From positions 124,001-188,000 of the forward strand of contig NZ_JABVCF010000004.1 in the NCBI RefSeq assembly GCF_014595955.1: DNA of 64,000 nucleotides, in the 5' to 3' direction. The position numbers and the translations under genes were made by a program. Below the pieces are notes generated by a model. It was not told the DNA's origin and did no database searches. It saw nothing but the letters and a program-made list of their open reading frames with translations. Shown here one piece after another: positions 1 to 7,489 of this stretch. Position 1 is the first letter of the stretch, and every line of letters begins with the position of its first letter. The stretch comes from Pseudaminobacter soli (ex Zhang et al. 2022). Lineage in GTDB: Bacteria; Pseudomonadota; Alphaproteobacteria; Rhizobiales; Rhizobiaceae.

Positions 1-616
1 GGCGAATGTTCATGTCGCCGCGCACGCGGCCATGATTGCGGATGATGGCCGACAGGAACGCGATGCGCTGCCCCGGCGAGCCGTCGACATAGGCGAGCGG
101 GTCGATGACGGGATAGCCTTCGATGCACGGTCGCATCAGATGTGCGCCGGCCAGTCTCGGCTCGATCTCGTAGGTCTTGGCCAGAAACTCGACCGGCTTG
201 CCGACTACCGGAAGATCGAACTGATCACCCTTCAACAGCCGCGCCGCGATTTCCGTGGTGCCGATCGTCACGAAGTCGCCGGCCACGTAGTCGTAGACGG
301 TCCACAGATGATCGCCGTCGACAACGACAGACGCGCCGTCGCTGGTCATGACGCGATAGACCGGCAGGACACCGCGCTCGTGAATTTTGATGATGCGGTT
401 TGGAGAGCCGTCCGATCCGAAGACGTGGTCACCCTCACGCAGATCGCCGACCGGTCGGAATCCTGTCGGGGTCGGCAAAAGCTGCGTCAGGGGATGGCCC
501 TTGCCAAGGCCCGGCTGGTCGGCAATCAGCGTCCGCTTGCGCCGAAGCGCGTAGCGGATGCTGTTATGCTGAAAGTCTAGGTAGTTCTCGCCCTCGGGGC
601 GAATGAGGACTTGCAC
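1..616 (-). CDS. SNF2-like helicase, N-terminal part with intein-like insert (partial)
   Basis: The minus-strand reading frame starts at a GTG directly after the stop of the upstream gene and runs off the left edge. Residues 31-39 read IADQPGLGK, a Walker A motif typical of SNF2-family helicases in phages. The frame does not continue with Thr and an ATPase. Right after the P-loop lysine (codon at 500-502) it enters a Hint-type sequence: PTPTGFRPVGDLREGDHVFG, then a VDGDHLWTV segment like intein block B. The insert continues to the window edge, so its C-terminal splice site is not visible. The residue after the lysine is Gly, not the usual Cys or Ser, so the junction is non-standard or lies slightly elsewhere. 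Confidence 0.7.
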   Translation of the reverse strand, partial: MQVLIRPEGENYLDFQHNSIRYALRRKRTLIADQPGLGKGHPLTQLLPTPTGFRPVGDLREGDHVFGSDGSPNRIIKIHERGVLPVYRVMTSDGASVVVDGDHLWTVYDYVAGDFVTIGTTEIAARLLKGDQFDLPVVGKPVEFLAKTYEIEPRLAGAHLMRPCIEGYPVIDPLAYVDGSPGQRIAFLSAIIRNHGRVRGDMNIR

Positions 617-617
617 G

Positions 618-824
618 TTAGGTTCCGGTGCCGGAACCCGGTGCGGTAAGCTCTTCGCCAGTCAGCATGTAGTCGAAGTCGTGGAGAGGGGCCTGCTCCT
701 CGATCTTGGCGACGATGTTGTTGTGCATGGGATCGGAAGCGGCGAAGGCAAAGTTGCCGATGTCGGTGAACAACGCGACGCCGACACCCTCCTGCCGAAC
801 GGCAGCATATCCAAGCTGGGCCAT
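618..824 (-). CDS. hypothetical protein, 68 aa
   Basis: The ATG at 824 is preceded by a good ribosome site (AGGAG). The frame ends immediately before the GTG of the helicase gene, so the two are probably co-translated. The acidic protein (MAQLGYAAVRQEG...) has no recognisable motif. A minus-strand promoter region at about 840-900 contains the TGTCCAGA box and a GTTAACC half-site seen at many other promoters here. Confidence 0.7.
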   Translation of the reverse strand: MAQLGYAAVRQEGVGVALFTDIGNFAFAASDPMHNNIVAKIEEQAPLHDFDYMLTGEELTAPGSGTGT

Positions 825-954
825 GGGTACTCCTATGGTTAACGTCGGGCTGATAACCACAAGAAGCGCGAATGTCCAGATATTCTTAACAACGGCTCAT
901 GAGCCGGAGTACGAATCGGTTCGGGATCGGAGGAATGTGTGCTATGGTTTCCGC

Positions 955-1131
955 ATGCGCCCAGACGATCCCGAAATGCTTGATTGCACCTGCGTCCACC
1001 GTGCGTTGACGCGCGAGGAAGTCATTGAATTTCTTTGCCCGGACGGGACAGGCTTCCGGGTCGCCAAGGACTGTCCAGTGCACGGGATGATCGATCATAA
1101 AAAAGAGGGCTCAACTCCGGAAACGTATTGA
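955..1131 (+). CDS. small Cys-rich protein, 58 aa
   Basis: The frame from ATG 955 encodes CTC near residue 12, one further Cys, and DCPVHG near the end. This Cys/His spacing resembles small zinc-binding phage proteins ending in CPVHG. The start is not certain: an AGGA box lies about 20 bases upstream and other ATGs at 935 and 944 are out of frame. No function can be assigned. Confidence 0.5.
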   Translation: MRPDDPEMLDCTCVHRALTREEVIEFLCPDGTGFRVAKDCPVHGMIDHKKEGSTPETY

Positions 1132-1156
1132 CACGTCCAGAATTTCTGTCTAATTC
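1128..1156 (+). promoter_or_regulatory. sigma70-type promoter of the integrase gene
   Basis: TTGACA at 1128, a 17-base spacer and TAATTC at 1151. The spacer contains the GTCCAGAAT box. The transcript would begin just before the leader GTCAACACAACGGAG, whose end is the ribosome site. The same box and leader recur at dozens of promoters in the window. Confidence 0.75.
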
Positions 1157-1185
1157 TGTGCATGTCAACACAACGGAGTTAGGCC

Positions 1186-1842
1186 ATGAACATCGCAGTC
1201 CGCATCCCACCGCGCAAGAAGACCCGGCTCACCCCGGTCGTCACCAAGGTGCAGCCGTCGCATAGCGGCGCGCATGGCAAGGCCAAGATTCTCACCCCTG
1301 ACCAGTTGCAGACGGCGCTCGGCAAGTGCGACGAGTCGACGTTCCCGACGCGCGATCGCCTGATGCTGCTGCTGTCACACTATGCGGCGCTGCGTGCGCA
1401 GGAGATTGCCTATCTGGAGTATGAGGATATCTGCGACGTGGAAGGCCGGATCGTCGGCACGCTCCATGTATCGAAGAAGGCCGGCAAGTACGGCAAGGAG
1501 CGGGACATCCCGATGCATCCGGTCCTGCTCAAGGCGCTCAAGGCGTATTGCGCCGAGGCCGAGATCACCGATGGTCCGATCTTCTTCAGCCGCTTCGGTG
1601 AGCAGATGACGCCCAATGCGGTCCAGAAGCAAATCAAGGCGATCTACAAGGCCTGCAACTTCAAGGGCGCGTCGTCGCACAGCGGCCGGCGTGGTTTCAT
1701 CACCCGGCTGGCAAGGTCGGCCGGTCAGGAGGAATGCTCGCTGGTCGACGTGCAGAAGTTGGCCGGTCACGCGTCTCTGACGACGACTGCGCTCTATATC
1801 GACGCCAGCCCGCAGGCCAAGCGTCTGGTGATGGCCCTGTGA
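1186..1842 (+). CDS. tyrosine recombinase / integrase
   Basis: 218 aa with the full catalytic set of tyrosine recombinases: Arg in LRAQEIAYL, Lys in the beta-hairpin KAGKYGKERDIP, HSGRR (His-x-x-Arg), LAGHASLTTT (second His) and the nucleophile Tyr in ALYID. The N-terminus is short (about 35 residues before the catalytic domain), so a complete arm-binding or core-binding domain is missing. That is more like resolvase-type or mini-integrases than classical prophage integrases. It has its own promoter and ends just before the primase-helicase gene. It could act in lysogeny, in resolving genome multimers, or in cassette exchange; no attachment site was identified. Confidence 0.9.
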   Translation: MNIAVRIPPRKKTRLTPVVTKVQPSHSGAHGKAKILTPDQLQTALGKCDESTFPTRDRLMLLLSHYAALRAQEIAYLEYEDICDVEGRIVGTLHVSKKAGKYGKERDIPMHPVLLKALKAYCAEAEITDGPIFFSRFGEQMTPNAVQKQIKAIYKACNFKGASSHSGRRGFITRLARSAGQEECSLVDVQKLAGHASLTTTALYIDASPQAKRLVMAL

Positions 1843-1922
1843 TGGGCCATCGCCAAGATTCACTTTACGATTCCGTCAAGATTTGGTAGACACCGGGTTC
1901 TCCCAACGATAAAGACCCCGGA

Positions 1923-4900
1923 ATGCCCAGCGAACAGACCTTCCTCCAGACATGGCTCGGCGGAACCTTCGGCCACGTCGACGGTGACCTCGACTTCCTG
2001 AATGCAGATGGCTCAGCCATCGTCACGACCGGCGACTACGCCGAGATCGTCCAGTTTATCGAGGAGCAGGAAGAGGTCTTCATCGATCTGGTGGCCGGCG
2101 AACTGTTCGCCGGCTTCGCTCTCCAGTTCCCGGACGATGGAAATGTCGAGGCCGGCGTGTTCGCGCCGAGCTTCGCGATTCGAGGCAACGGCTATCGCTG
2201 GGATGTCTATCTTACCGACGCCTCGGACGGTGAGCTTCGTGGTCTGATCGACGAGCTTCAGCCGCAACAGGACGACACCTATACGGTTGAACGCCTGATC
2301 CCGCTACCCATCAACAATTTCGAGATGTCGGACGCGGACGCCGATCGCGCGACCGAAGGTTATCGGGTCTTCACTCTGGAGGAAATCGAGGCGGTCTTCT
2401 TCGCCCCTGTCGAGGAGCCGGCCGCGCCGGCGACCGAGCCGTCCGGCCACATCAACGACGCCGAAATCTGGGGCGACGTGACGCCCGAGATGCAGGCGCT
2501 CGAAGTCGCCATCTCCACCGCCAAGAATCGAGAGGCCAAGGAGTGGACGACCCACGACCCGAAGCCGTTCATGGACATCTTCCAGACCGTCTTCTCCAAG
2601 CACGTCGCCGGTAAGAAGGACGGCAACTCCGTCGTGCTGGGCGCGCTCGGGCAGCAGACCAAGCGGCGCACAAAGACCAACGTCATCCGCAATTCGATGA
2701 TGGGGCTCGACATCGACTCGGGTGCGTCCATGGAGGAGACCTTCCAGCGCGTCCGCAAGATGGGTCTGGCCGCGATCTTCTACACCACGCACAGCCATGG
2801 CTCGACCGAGATCGAGATCGCCTACGACAAGTTCTATCGCTGGGCGCTCAAGAATGAGATCGAGCCGTCCGAGTCGACGGAACTGATCCGCCGCTACATG
2901 CGCGAGGAGACCAACTACGTCTCCGACGTGTGCGACCATTCCGAGTTCGTGGAGAAGCGTCACGAGGACGGCATGAAGCTGATCCTGCGCACCCGGCCGA
3001 TCGACAAGTTCCGCGTGATCTTCCCGCTCAAGGAAGCCTTCGTCTACGCGCAGCAGCAAGGCGCGCATAAGGACGTGATCCATCAGTGGGAATTGAAGGT
3101 CCTCGGCATGGGCCGCTCGATCGGCGTCGAGATCGACCGCGTCGCGCGCGACCCGAGCCGCCTTTTCTACCTGCCGCGCCACGGTAAGGACTCTACCAAC
3201 CATCGCATCATGCTGACCTGCGGTAAGCTGGTCGCCTATGAGGATGTCCCGGCCGCGTCCACCACCAGCCGCGTCTCTGACGATCCGTTCGATCAAGCCG
3301 CCGCGATCATGGGCGGCACCATGCGTGGCCGCACCATGTCACCGACACTCGGCCTCGATCTCGGTCAGTGGGCGAAGGACCACGCGCACGAGTTCGACAT
3401 TGCCAGCGTCTTTCGCGATCATTGTTCGGATCGCATCCGCGTCGAGCAGACGCAGGACAAGCTAACGGTCGAGTGTCCGTTCGACGACGACCACTCCAAT
3501 CCCGGTGATCCCGACGATCCCGGCTGCTTCATCCAGTCGGCCGGCATGGAGGCGGAGAGCTTTGCTTTCCATTGCAGCCACGCCGGCTGCGCCGGCCGCA
3601 ACCGTCTGGTCATGCTCCAGAAGGCGATGCAGGAGGACTGGTTCCCCGACAACGTCCTCAACGACAAGGTCTATCTGGTCGAGAGCGAGGACGAGGAGGA
3701 GGAAAAGACCAAGGACGACGCCGGTCCGGATGCGGATGACGACGAGGTCGAGGACAAGGCCTATTCCGACCGTCATCAGGAGGCGGTCGAGGCCATCTCC
3801 AAAATCTCGAAGGAGGCCAAGCGCTCGCAGATCAAGGAGGTCTACGAACTGGTTGCGACACTCAACCGGTCGGACCGTGGTCAGTTGGCGAAGACGCTGG
3901 CGAAGAAGCTCGGACTCGTCAAGGATGACGTGATCGCCCACATCAACAGCCTGCGTTCCAGCGGCGCGGTCGAGGTTGATGACGAGACGCCGGACCCTGC
4001 CTCCGTGGTCAAGAATCTGAAGCGCAGGTACAAGGCGTTCAAGAACTCGAAGAAGCCGATCGTGCCGCAGATCGACGCCAACATGAAAGGCTCGATCGAC
4101 TATTTCGTAGACACGGTCAGCACGGTGAACGATCAGAAGCCGATGCTCTTCCTGTACGGCTCGGAGAAAATCCGCTGCGTCCGGTCGACCAATAACGAGT
4201 TCCATCCCGAGACTCTGTCCAAGCCGGTGATGCGATCGGTGGCGATCGAGGAACTGGACGTGGTCGAGATCACGGCGGATGGGACCGTGAATCGAAAGGC
4301 CGTCAATGACGTGATGGCCGAGCAGGCTTGCATGTCGACCCGGTTGAAGCTGCACAAGCTCGACGGCTATTCCGACCTGCCCTACTTCACCCGTGAGGGC
4401 AAGCTGGTCACCACGCCCGGCTATGATCGCGACGGCCGGCGTATCCTGCGCCTCTCCGAGAATGCGGAAAGCGCCTATGCGCCGGACAAGTTGCTCCCGG
4501 TGACGGCCGAGAACCTGCGCTTGGCCAAGGATGAAATCCGCTACGTGTTCTCCGACTTCCCGTTCAAGGATGCGGAAGTCGGCGACGGCGGCGCGTCCTC
4601 CTATTGCCACCTTCTGGCAATGATGCTCCAGCCGCTGGTCCGATCCATGTTCGACGGCAACAGTCCGTTCTACATGGTCAACAAGCCGATGGCCGGCACA
4701 GGCGCGACGCTCATGGTCACCACGGCGATGCACATCGCCACCGGCACCAATCCTGGCACCGTGGCGATGTCGCACAATGACGAGGAGCTTCGCAAGGCGA
4801 TCACGGCCCGGTTCCAGACCGGAACCAACGTCACCTTCTTCGACAACCTGACCCAGCCGTTGAGCAGTCCGCATCTGGCGAACCTCGCGACTTCGGCGGA

Positions 4901-5672
4901 ATGGGAGGATCGCATCCTCGGCCAGACGACGATGACCAAGATTCCGAACCGGATGCAGGTGATCGTCGCCGGTAACAGCGTGCGGACCTCGGAGGAGAAC
5001 ACACGCCGCGTGCTGCCGATCTTCCTCGATACGCTCGACGATCCGACCGAGCGTAAGGGATTCAAAATCAACGACCTCAAGGGTTATGTCGAAGAGAACC
5101 GCGAGGAGCTTTTCAAATACCTTATCTTGTTGGTCCAGTATTGGCTCCAGAACCGCCCGGCCGGCTGGGACTATCGCAACTGGAAGGGTTTCAAGCTGCC
5201 GTCGTTCGAGCAGTATTGCGCCGTCATGGGCTCCATCATGGAGACGATCGGTGTCGAAGGCTTTGGCGTCAATTGCAAGTACGTCCGTGCCGAGAACTCG
5301 GACCGGCAGGCGTGGAACGTCTTCCTCGGCGAGGTCGCCTCGAAGGCCAAAATTACCGCACTCGTACCGTTCGTCGAGTCGAAGCCGTTCACCCAGCACC
5401 AGATGGCCGGCTGGTTCGTCGACTGGGAGAACAAGATGGAGCTTCGCGTCAACGGACAGGCGCGACCGCTTCAAGGTATCGACGTGGACGATGTCAACCG
5501 CGATTTCTCGCGTCTCGTGCCCGGCATCCAGAACAACATCTTCAAGATCATGTGGGAGGAAGCGCGCGACCACCATGTCGAGGTCAAGGTCCGCTTGCAC
5601 GTCGGCAAGGACGCCAAAGGCGCGCCGCTCTTCACTCTGCGGCGGGTCGGCGAGAGCGCCGAGGCAGCCTAA
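1923..5672 (+). CDS. primase-helicase fusion (phage replication protein)
   Basis: 1249 aa. The middle part has a primase-polymerase-like core: LDIDSG near residue 260 (Asp-x-Asp), then YTTHSHGS and a downstream KFRVIFPL. It is followed by a Cys/His cluster (C-P-F-D-D-D-H ... HCSHAGC near residues 520-560) like a CHC2-type zinc site, an acidic linker, and an ATPase region from about residue 910. There NKPMAGTGATL sits where a D5/SF3-like Walker A would be, and NVTFFDNL is a plausible Walker B. The P-loop lacks the catalytic Lys (GTGAT instead of GTGKT). It is the largest gene in the window and is followed by a strong terminator, so it ends the transcript. Function as replicative primase and helicase is inferred from domain order. 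Confidence 0.8.
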   Translation: MPSEQTFLQTWLGGTFGHVDGDLDFLNADGSAIVTTGDYAEIVQFIEEQEEVFIDLVAGELFAGFALQFPDDGNVEAGVFAPSFAIRGNGYRWDVYLTDASDGELRGLIDELQPQQDDTYTVERLIPLPINNFEMSDADADRATEGYRVFTLEEIEAVFFAPVEEPAAPATEPSGHINDAEIWGDVTPEMQALEVAISTAKNREAKEWTTHDPKPFMDIFQTVFSKHVAGKKDGNSVVLGALGQQTKRRTKTNVIRNSMMGLDIDSGASMEETFQRVRKMGLAAIFYTTHSHGSTEIEIAYDKFYRWALKNEIEPSESTELIRRYMREETNYVSDVCDHSEFVEKRHEDGMKLILRTRPIDKFRVIFPLKEAFVYAQQQGAHKDVIHQWELKVLGMGRSIGVEIDRVARDPSRLFYLPRHGKDSTNHRIMLTCGKLVAYEDVPAASTTSRVSDDPFDQAAAIMGGTMRGRTMSPTLGLDLGQWAKDHAHEFDIASVFRDHCSDRIRVEQTQDKLTVECPFDDDHSNPGDPDDPGCFIQSAGMEAESFAFHCSHAGCAGRNRLVMLQKAMQEDWFPDNVLNDKVYLVESEDEEEEKTKDDAGPDADDDEVEDKAYSDRHQEAVEAISKISKEAKRSQIKEVYELVATLNRSDRGQLAKTLAKKLGLVKDDVIAHINSLRSSGAVEVDDETPDPASVVKNLKRRYKAFKNSKKPIVPQIDANMKGSIDYFVDTVSTVNDQKPMLFLYGSEKIRCVRSTNNEFHPETLSKPVMRSVAIEELDVVEITADGTVNRKAVNDVMAEQACMSTRLKLHKLDGYSDLPYFTREGKLVTTPGYDRDGRRILRLSENAESAYAPDKLLPVTAENLRLAKDEIRYVFSDFPFKDAEVGDGGASSYCHLLAMMLQPLVRSMFDGNSPFYMVNKPMAGTGATLMVTTAMHIATGTNPGTVAMSHNDEELRKAITARFQTGTNVTFFDNLTQPLSSPHLANLATSAEWEDRILGQTTMTKIPNRMQVIVAGNSVRTSEENTRRVLPIFLDTLDDPTERKGFKINDLKGYVEENREELFKYLILLVQYWLQNRPAGWDYRNWKGFKLPSFEQYCAVMGSIMETIGVEGFGVNCKYVRAENSDRQAWNVFLGEVASKAKITALVPFVESKPFTQHQMAGWFVDWENKMELRVNGQARPLQGIDVDDVNRDFSRLVPGIQNNIFKIMWEEARDHHVEVKVRLHVGKDAKGAPLFTLRRVGESAEAA

Positions 5673-5678
5673 AGAAAA

Positions 5679-5704
5679 GGCCCGGTCAATGCCGGGCCTT
5701 TTTG
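5679..5704 (+). terminator. intrinsic terminator after primase-helicase
   Basis: GGCCCGG-TCAAT-CCGGGCC-like hairpin followed by a T run, directly after the stop codon of the 1249-aa gene. Confidence 0.9.
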
Positions 5705-5706
5705 AT

Positions 5707-5904
5707 TCATTCGCTCTTGAAGAGAAAAGCGCGGACCGCCGCGTCCTTGGCTTCGAGGAGTTTTCGGAGTGCCACGGTGCGCTCGGGGTTGCGCGGCAGC
5801 GTGTCGACGATGCTCTTGGCCATCTCGCCGAACGGGCGAGAGATGTCCTGCAAGTGCGCCGGAAGATGCTCGTAGGCGAAGAACTGAAGGATTGCTTCCT
5901 GCAT
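5707..5904 (-). CDS. Acb2/Tad1-like hairpin protein (candidate cyclic-nucleotide sponge)
   Basis: 65 aa. The C-terminal helix reads PERTVALRKLLEAKDAAVRA, which fits the ER-x-x-A-[LI]-RKL-x-EA-x-x-A pattern of the small two-helix family that includes the anti-CBASS protein Acb2. Members form hexamers that bind cyclic di- and trinucleotide alarms of CBASS and some Thoeris signals. The N-terminal part (HLPAHLQDISRPFGEMAKSI) would be the first helix of the hairpin. The match is by pattern memory only; many unstudied phage proteins share it. It has its own leader and ribosome site (ACGGAG) and sits just downstream of the tmRNA terminator. The neighbourhood is rich in other likely counter-defence genes. 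Confidence 0.5.
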   Translation of the reverse strand: MQEAILQFFAYEHLPAHLQDISRPFGEMAKSIVDTLPRNPERTVALRKLLEAKDAAVRAFLFKSE

Positions 5905-5927
5905 AAAGACTCCGTGCTGATGTTGAA

Positions 5928-5957
5928 AAGAAAAAGCCCGGCTGGAGCCGGGCTTTC
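5928..5957 (-). terminator. intrinsic terminator (of tmRNA; works in both directions)
   Basis: Perfect GCCCGGCT-CCAGC-type hairpin. On the minus strand it is followed by CTTTTTC, which would end the tmRNA transcript; on the plus strand it is followed by TTTC. Confidence 0.85.
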
Positions 5958-6291
5958 TTCCCCTGTTCTGTTTACAGGCCGGGGATGCCCAGTGGGTTAC
6001 GCCGCGAGGCGGTTGGCCACAGGGAAATTGTCGTTTGCGACAGTTTCTAGGTTCGGACGATAACGGTGTACCTCACCGGGTCGCGTGTCCCCTTGCTCAC
6101 AGCAGTCGATCCTATTTCGCCCCCATCATAACCACACTGAGCGCTGCCGTCTTGTGGAAGGCGCGGCCGTTGCCAGTGACGCCCACAGGCGTGATATCTA
6201 ACCCCAAACGCGGGCCAGTGTGGTTATGGTGGAGGCGGCGGGTTCCGCCCCCGCGTCCTGCATGCAATCCAGTTTCCCGGATTACGACCAT
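5958..6291 (-). ncRNA. ssrA: tmRNA, circularly permuted two-piece (alphaproteobacterial type)
   Basis: Gene order on the minus strand is acceptor piece, spacer, coding piece. The acceptor piece ends GGACGCGGG-loop-CCCGC then CGCCTCC-A-CCA (3' end at 6227). The coding piece starts GGGGGCG at 6124, followed by a conserved AAATAGGATCGAC-like stretch. GGGGGCG pairs with CGCCTCC to form the acceptor stem. The spacer continues the pairing (TAACCACACTG with CAGTGTGGTTA), giving one long precursor hairpin of about 22 bp, as expected for permuted pre-tmRNA. The tag frame at 6038-5997 encodes ANDNFPVANRLAA then TAA. GC-rich pairings after the tag are consistent with a pseudoknot. Odd: the 7-base T-loop is GGCGGAA instead of TTC-type. 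Outer ends are estimated from the promoter and terminator. Confidence 0.88.
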
Positions 6292-6297
6292 GCGACG

Positions 6298-6327
6298 TAC
6301 ATACTCCGAAGACCGAGGTGCTGTCAA
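6298..6327 (-). promoter_or_regulatory. promoter of tmRNA
   Basis: Minus-strand TTGACA (6322-6327) and TATGTA 18 bases downstream, immediately upstream of the tmRNA acceptor piece. Confidence 0.6.
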
Positions 6328-6338
6328 GTGTTTCTTGC

Positions 6339-6638
6339 CTAGCCGGTCAAAATTTTCTGCGCCTGTGTGGTCAGGCCTCCATGCTCCACGATCGCCGCGA
6401 AGATGAAGTTGATGAGGTCCTGCGGATCAGTTTTTGGCTTCCGCTTCCCGAACTCCACCTGCTCGTACTCCTTCCAACGCTCATTGAGGGAGTCGGCGCA
6501 GGCCTTCGCCTTCGCCTGCGAAGCGAAGACGATCTCGACGCCGGGGAACTCCGCATCCTTCCAGAAGAGAATCGTGCGGCCCTTGCGATGGCAGAGCCGC
6601 CACGACTTGTCGTCATGCTGTCGCGCGCCGAAGGCCAT
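6339..6638 (-). CDS. hypothetical protein, 99 aa
   Basis: Basic and aromatic N-terminal half (MAFGARQHDDKSWRLCHRKG) and a helical C-terminal half. It overlaps the stop of the upstream ADP-ribosyltransferase-like gene (ATGA-type join at 6638), so both are on one transcript. No family was recognised. It ends just before the tmRNA promoter. Confidence 0.75.
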   Translation of the reverse strand: MAFGARQHDDKSWRLCHRKGRTILFWKDAEFPGVEIVFASQAKAKACADSLNERWKEYEQVEFGKRKPKTDPQDLINFIFAAIVEHGGLTTQAQKILTG

Positions 6639-7372
6639 CAGCCGTCCTCCAGTCCTGCCAAGGTCTCGCGAATCGTGGCGAGGCGCGTCGTGAAACCCAA
6701 CGGCTCAAGAAACTCCTCGGATTTCCGCAGGTGGGTGACGATAGCCTCCTTCGTGATGGCTCCGTCCTTGATCCGCTTGTGGAAGTATTCGGCCGGCGTC
6801 AGGTTCTCAAGCGCGTGAGGACCCTTGGCCTGAGCGACGATCTGGAATCGCCTGAGCTTGATGTCCGCCTCCGAGGGAGGATGGTGATCGTCGATCCGAT
6901 CGACCTCGACCATTTCCGGGAAAGCAATGACTTCATTTTCGTCCGACAGGAACAGCAGGACATTCGGCACCGGTAGGCGTCCGACCGTCACCGTGGGTTG
7001 GTGGGAGCCGGAGAGGTTGGCGAACTGCTCGGCGCGGGCACGCTTGGTCGTCCACGAGAAGCCTGTGTGGTTGAGTGCAGAGCCTCCGCGATAGACCTTC
7101 AGAGGGGCATCGCGCCGCGCCGCCCGCTTGATGAAGTCAAGCTCCTCGGCACTCATCGCCATGAACCGGGCCGGCGACTGGATGCGCGCCAGAGTCAGCA
7201 TGTTCCTGATCTCAACTCCATGCAGGAAGAGAGATTCCGATTCACGCCAGACCCTGCGGAACAGGGACCAGAACGCCTCATCGGTAAGCTCCTCATGAAT
7301 ATCGTGCAGGGCGGAAACCCGCTCGAATTTGTCGTGCATCGTGAAGATGGCACGGACGAGATCGTCCAACAT
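6638..7372 (-). CDS. ADP-ribosyltransferase-like protein
   Basis: 244 aa from the ATG at 7372, which has a GGGGAGG ribosome site. The central part has the order of motifs of the R-S-E class of ADP-ribosyltransferases: VYRGG (Arg, near residue 140), GFSWTTKRARAEQFA (Ser-Thr and following helix), and ENEVIAF (Glu). The fold uses NAD+ to modify a target, which would fit a phage that also rebuilds NAD+ (NadV and NadM at 12.9-15.3 kb). No target can be inferred. The N-terminal 130 residues are helical and unrecognised. The stretch coding for ALNHTG in the middle carries the dispersed TCTGCACTCAACC repeat. Confidence 0.5.
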   Translation of the reverse strand: MLDDLVRAIFTMHDKFERVSALHDIHEELTDEAFWSLFRRVWRESESLFLHGVEIRNMLTLARIQSPARFMAMSAEELDFIKRAARRDAPLKVYRGGSALNHTGFSWTTKRARAEQFANLSGSHQPTVTVGRLPVPNVLLFLSDENEVIAFPEMVEVDRIDDHHPPSEADIKLRRFQIVAQAKGPHALENLTPAEYFHKRIKDGAITKEAIVTHLRKSEEFLEPLGFTTRLATIRETLAGLEDG

Positions 7373-7399
7373 GTTTTTTGCCTCCCCGTAGAGTTTTGA

Positions 7400-7428
7400 T
7401 TGACACAATCGGCAAGGAAATCTATACG
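7400..7428 (+). promoter_or_regulatory. promoter of rtcB
   Basis: TTGACA at 7400, a 17-base spacer and TATACG at 7423, about 60 bases before the rtcB start. Confidence 0.75.
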
Positions 7429-7489
7429 GACTGCGATCGCGACAATCAATAGACTCTGTCGCGTTTTAACAAGGGATAAGTGGGGCAAC

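Noticed and set aside
32-580. 182-residue plus-strand open frame
   Set aside because: Antisense shadow of the helicase/intein frame; no start signal and biased composition.
2304-5600. Long minus-strand open frames (330 and 712 residues)
   Set aside because: Shadows of the primase-helicase gene caused by high GC; no family motifs.
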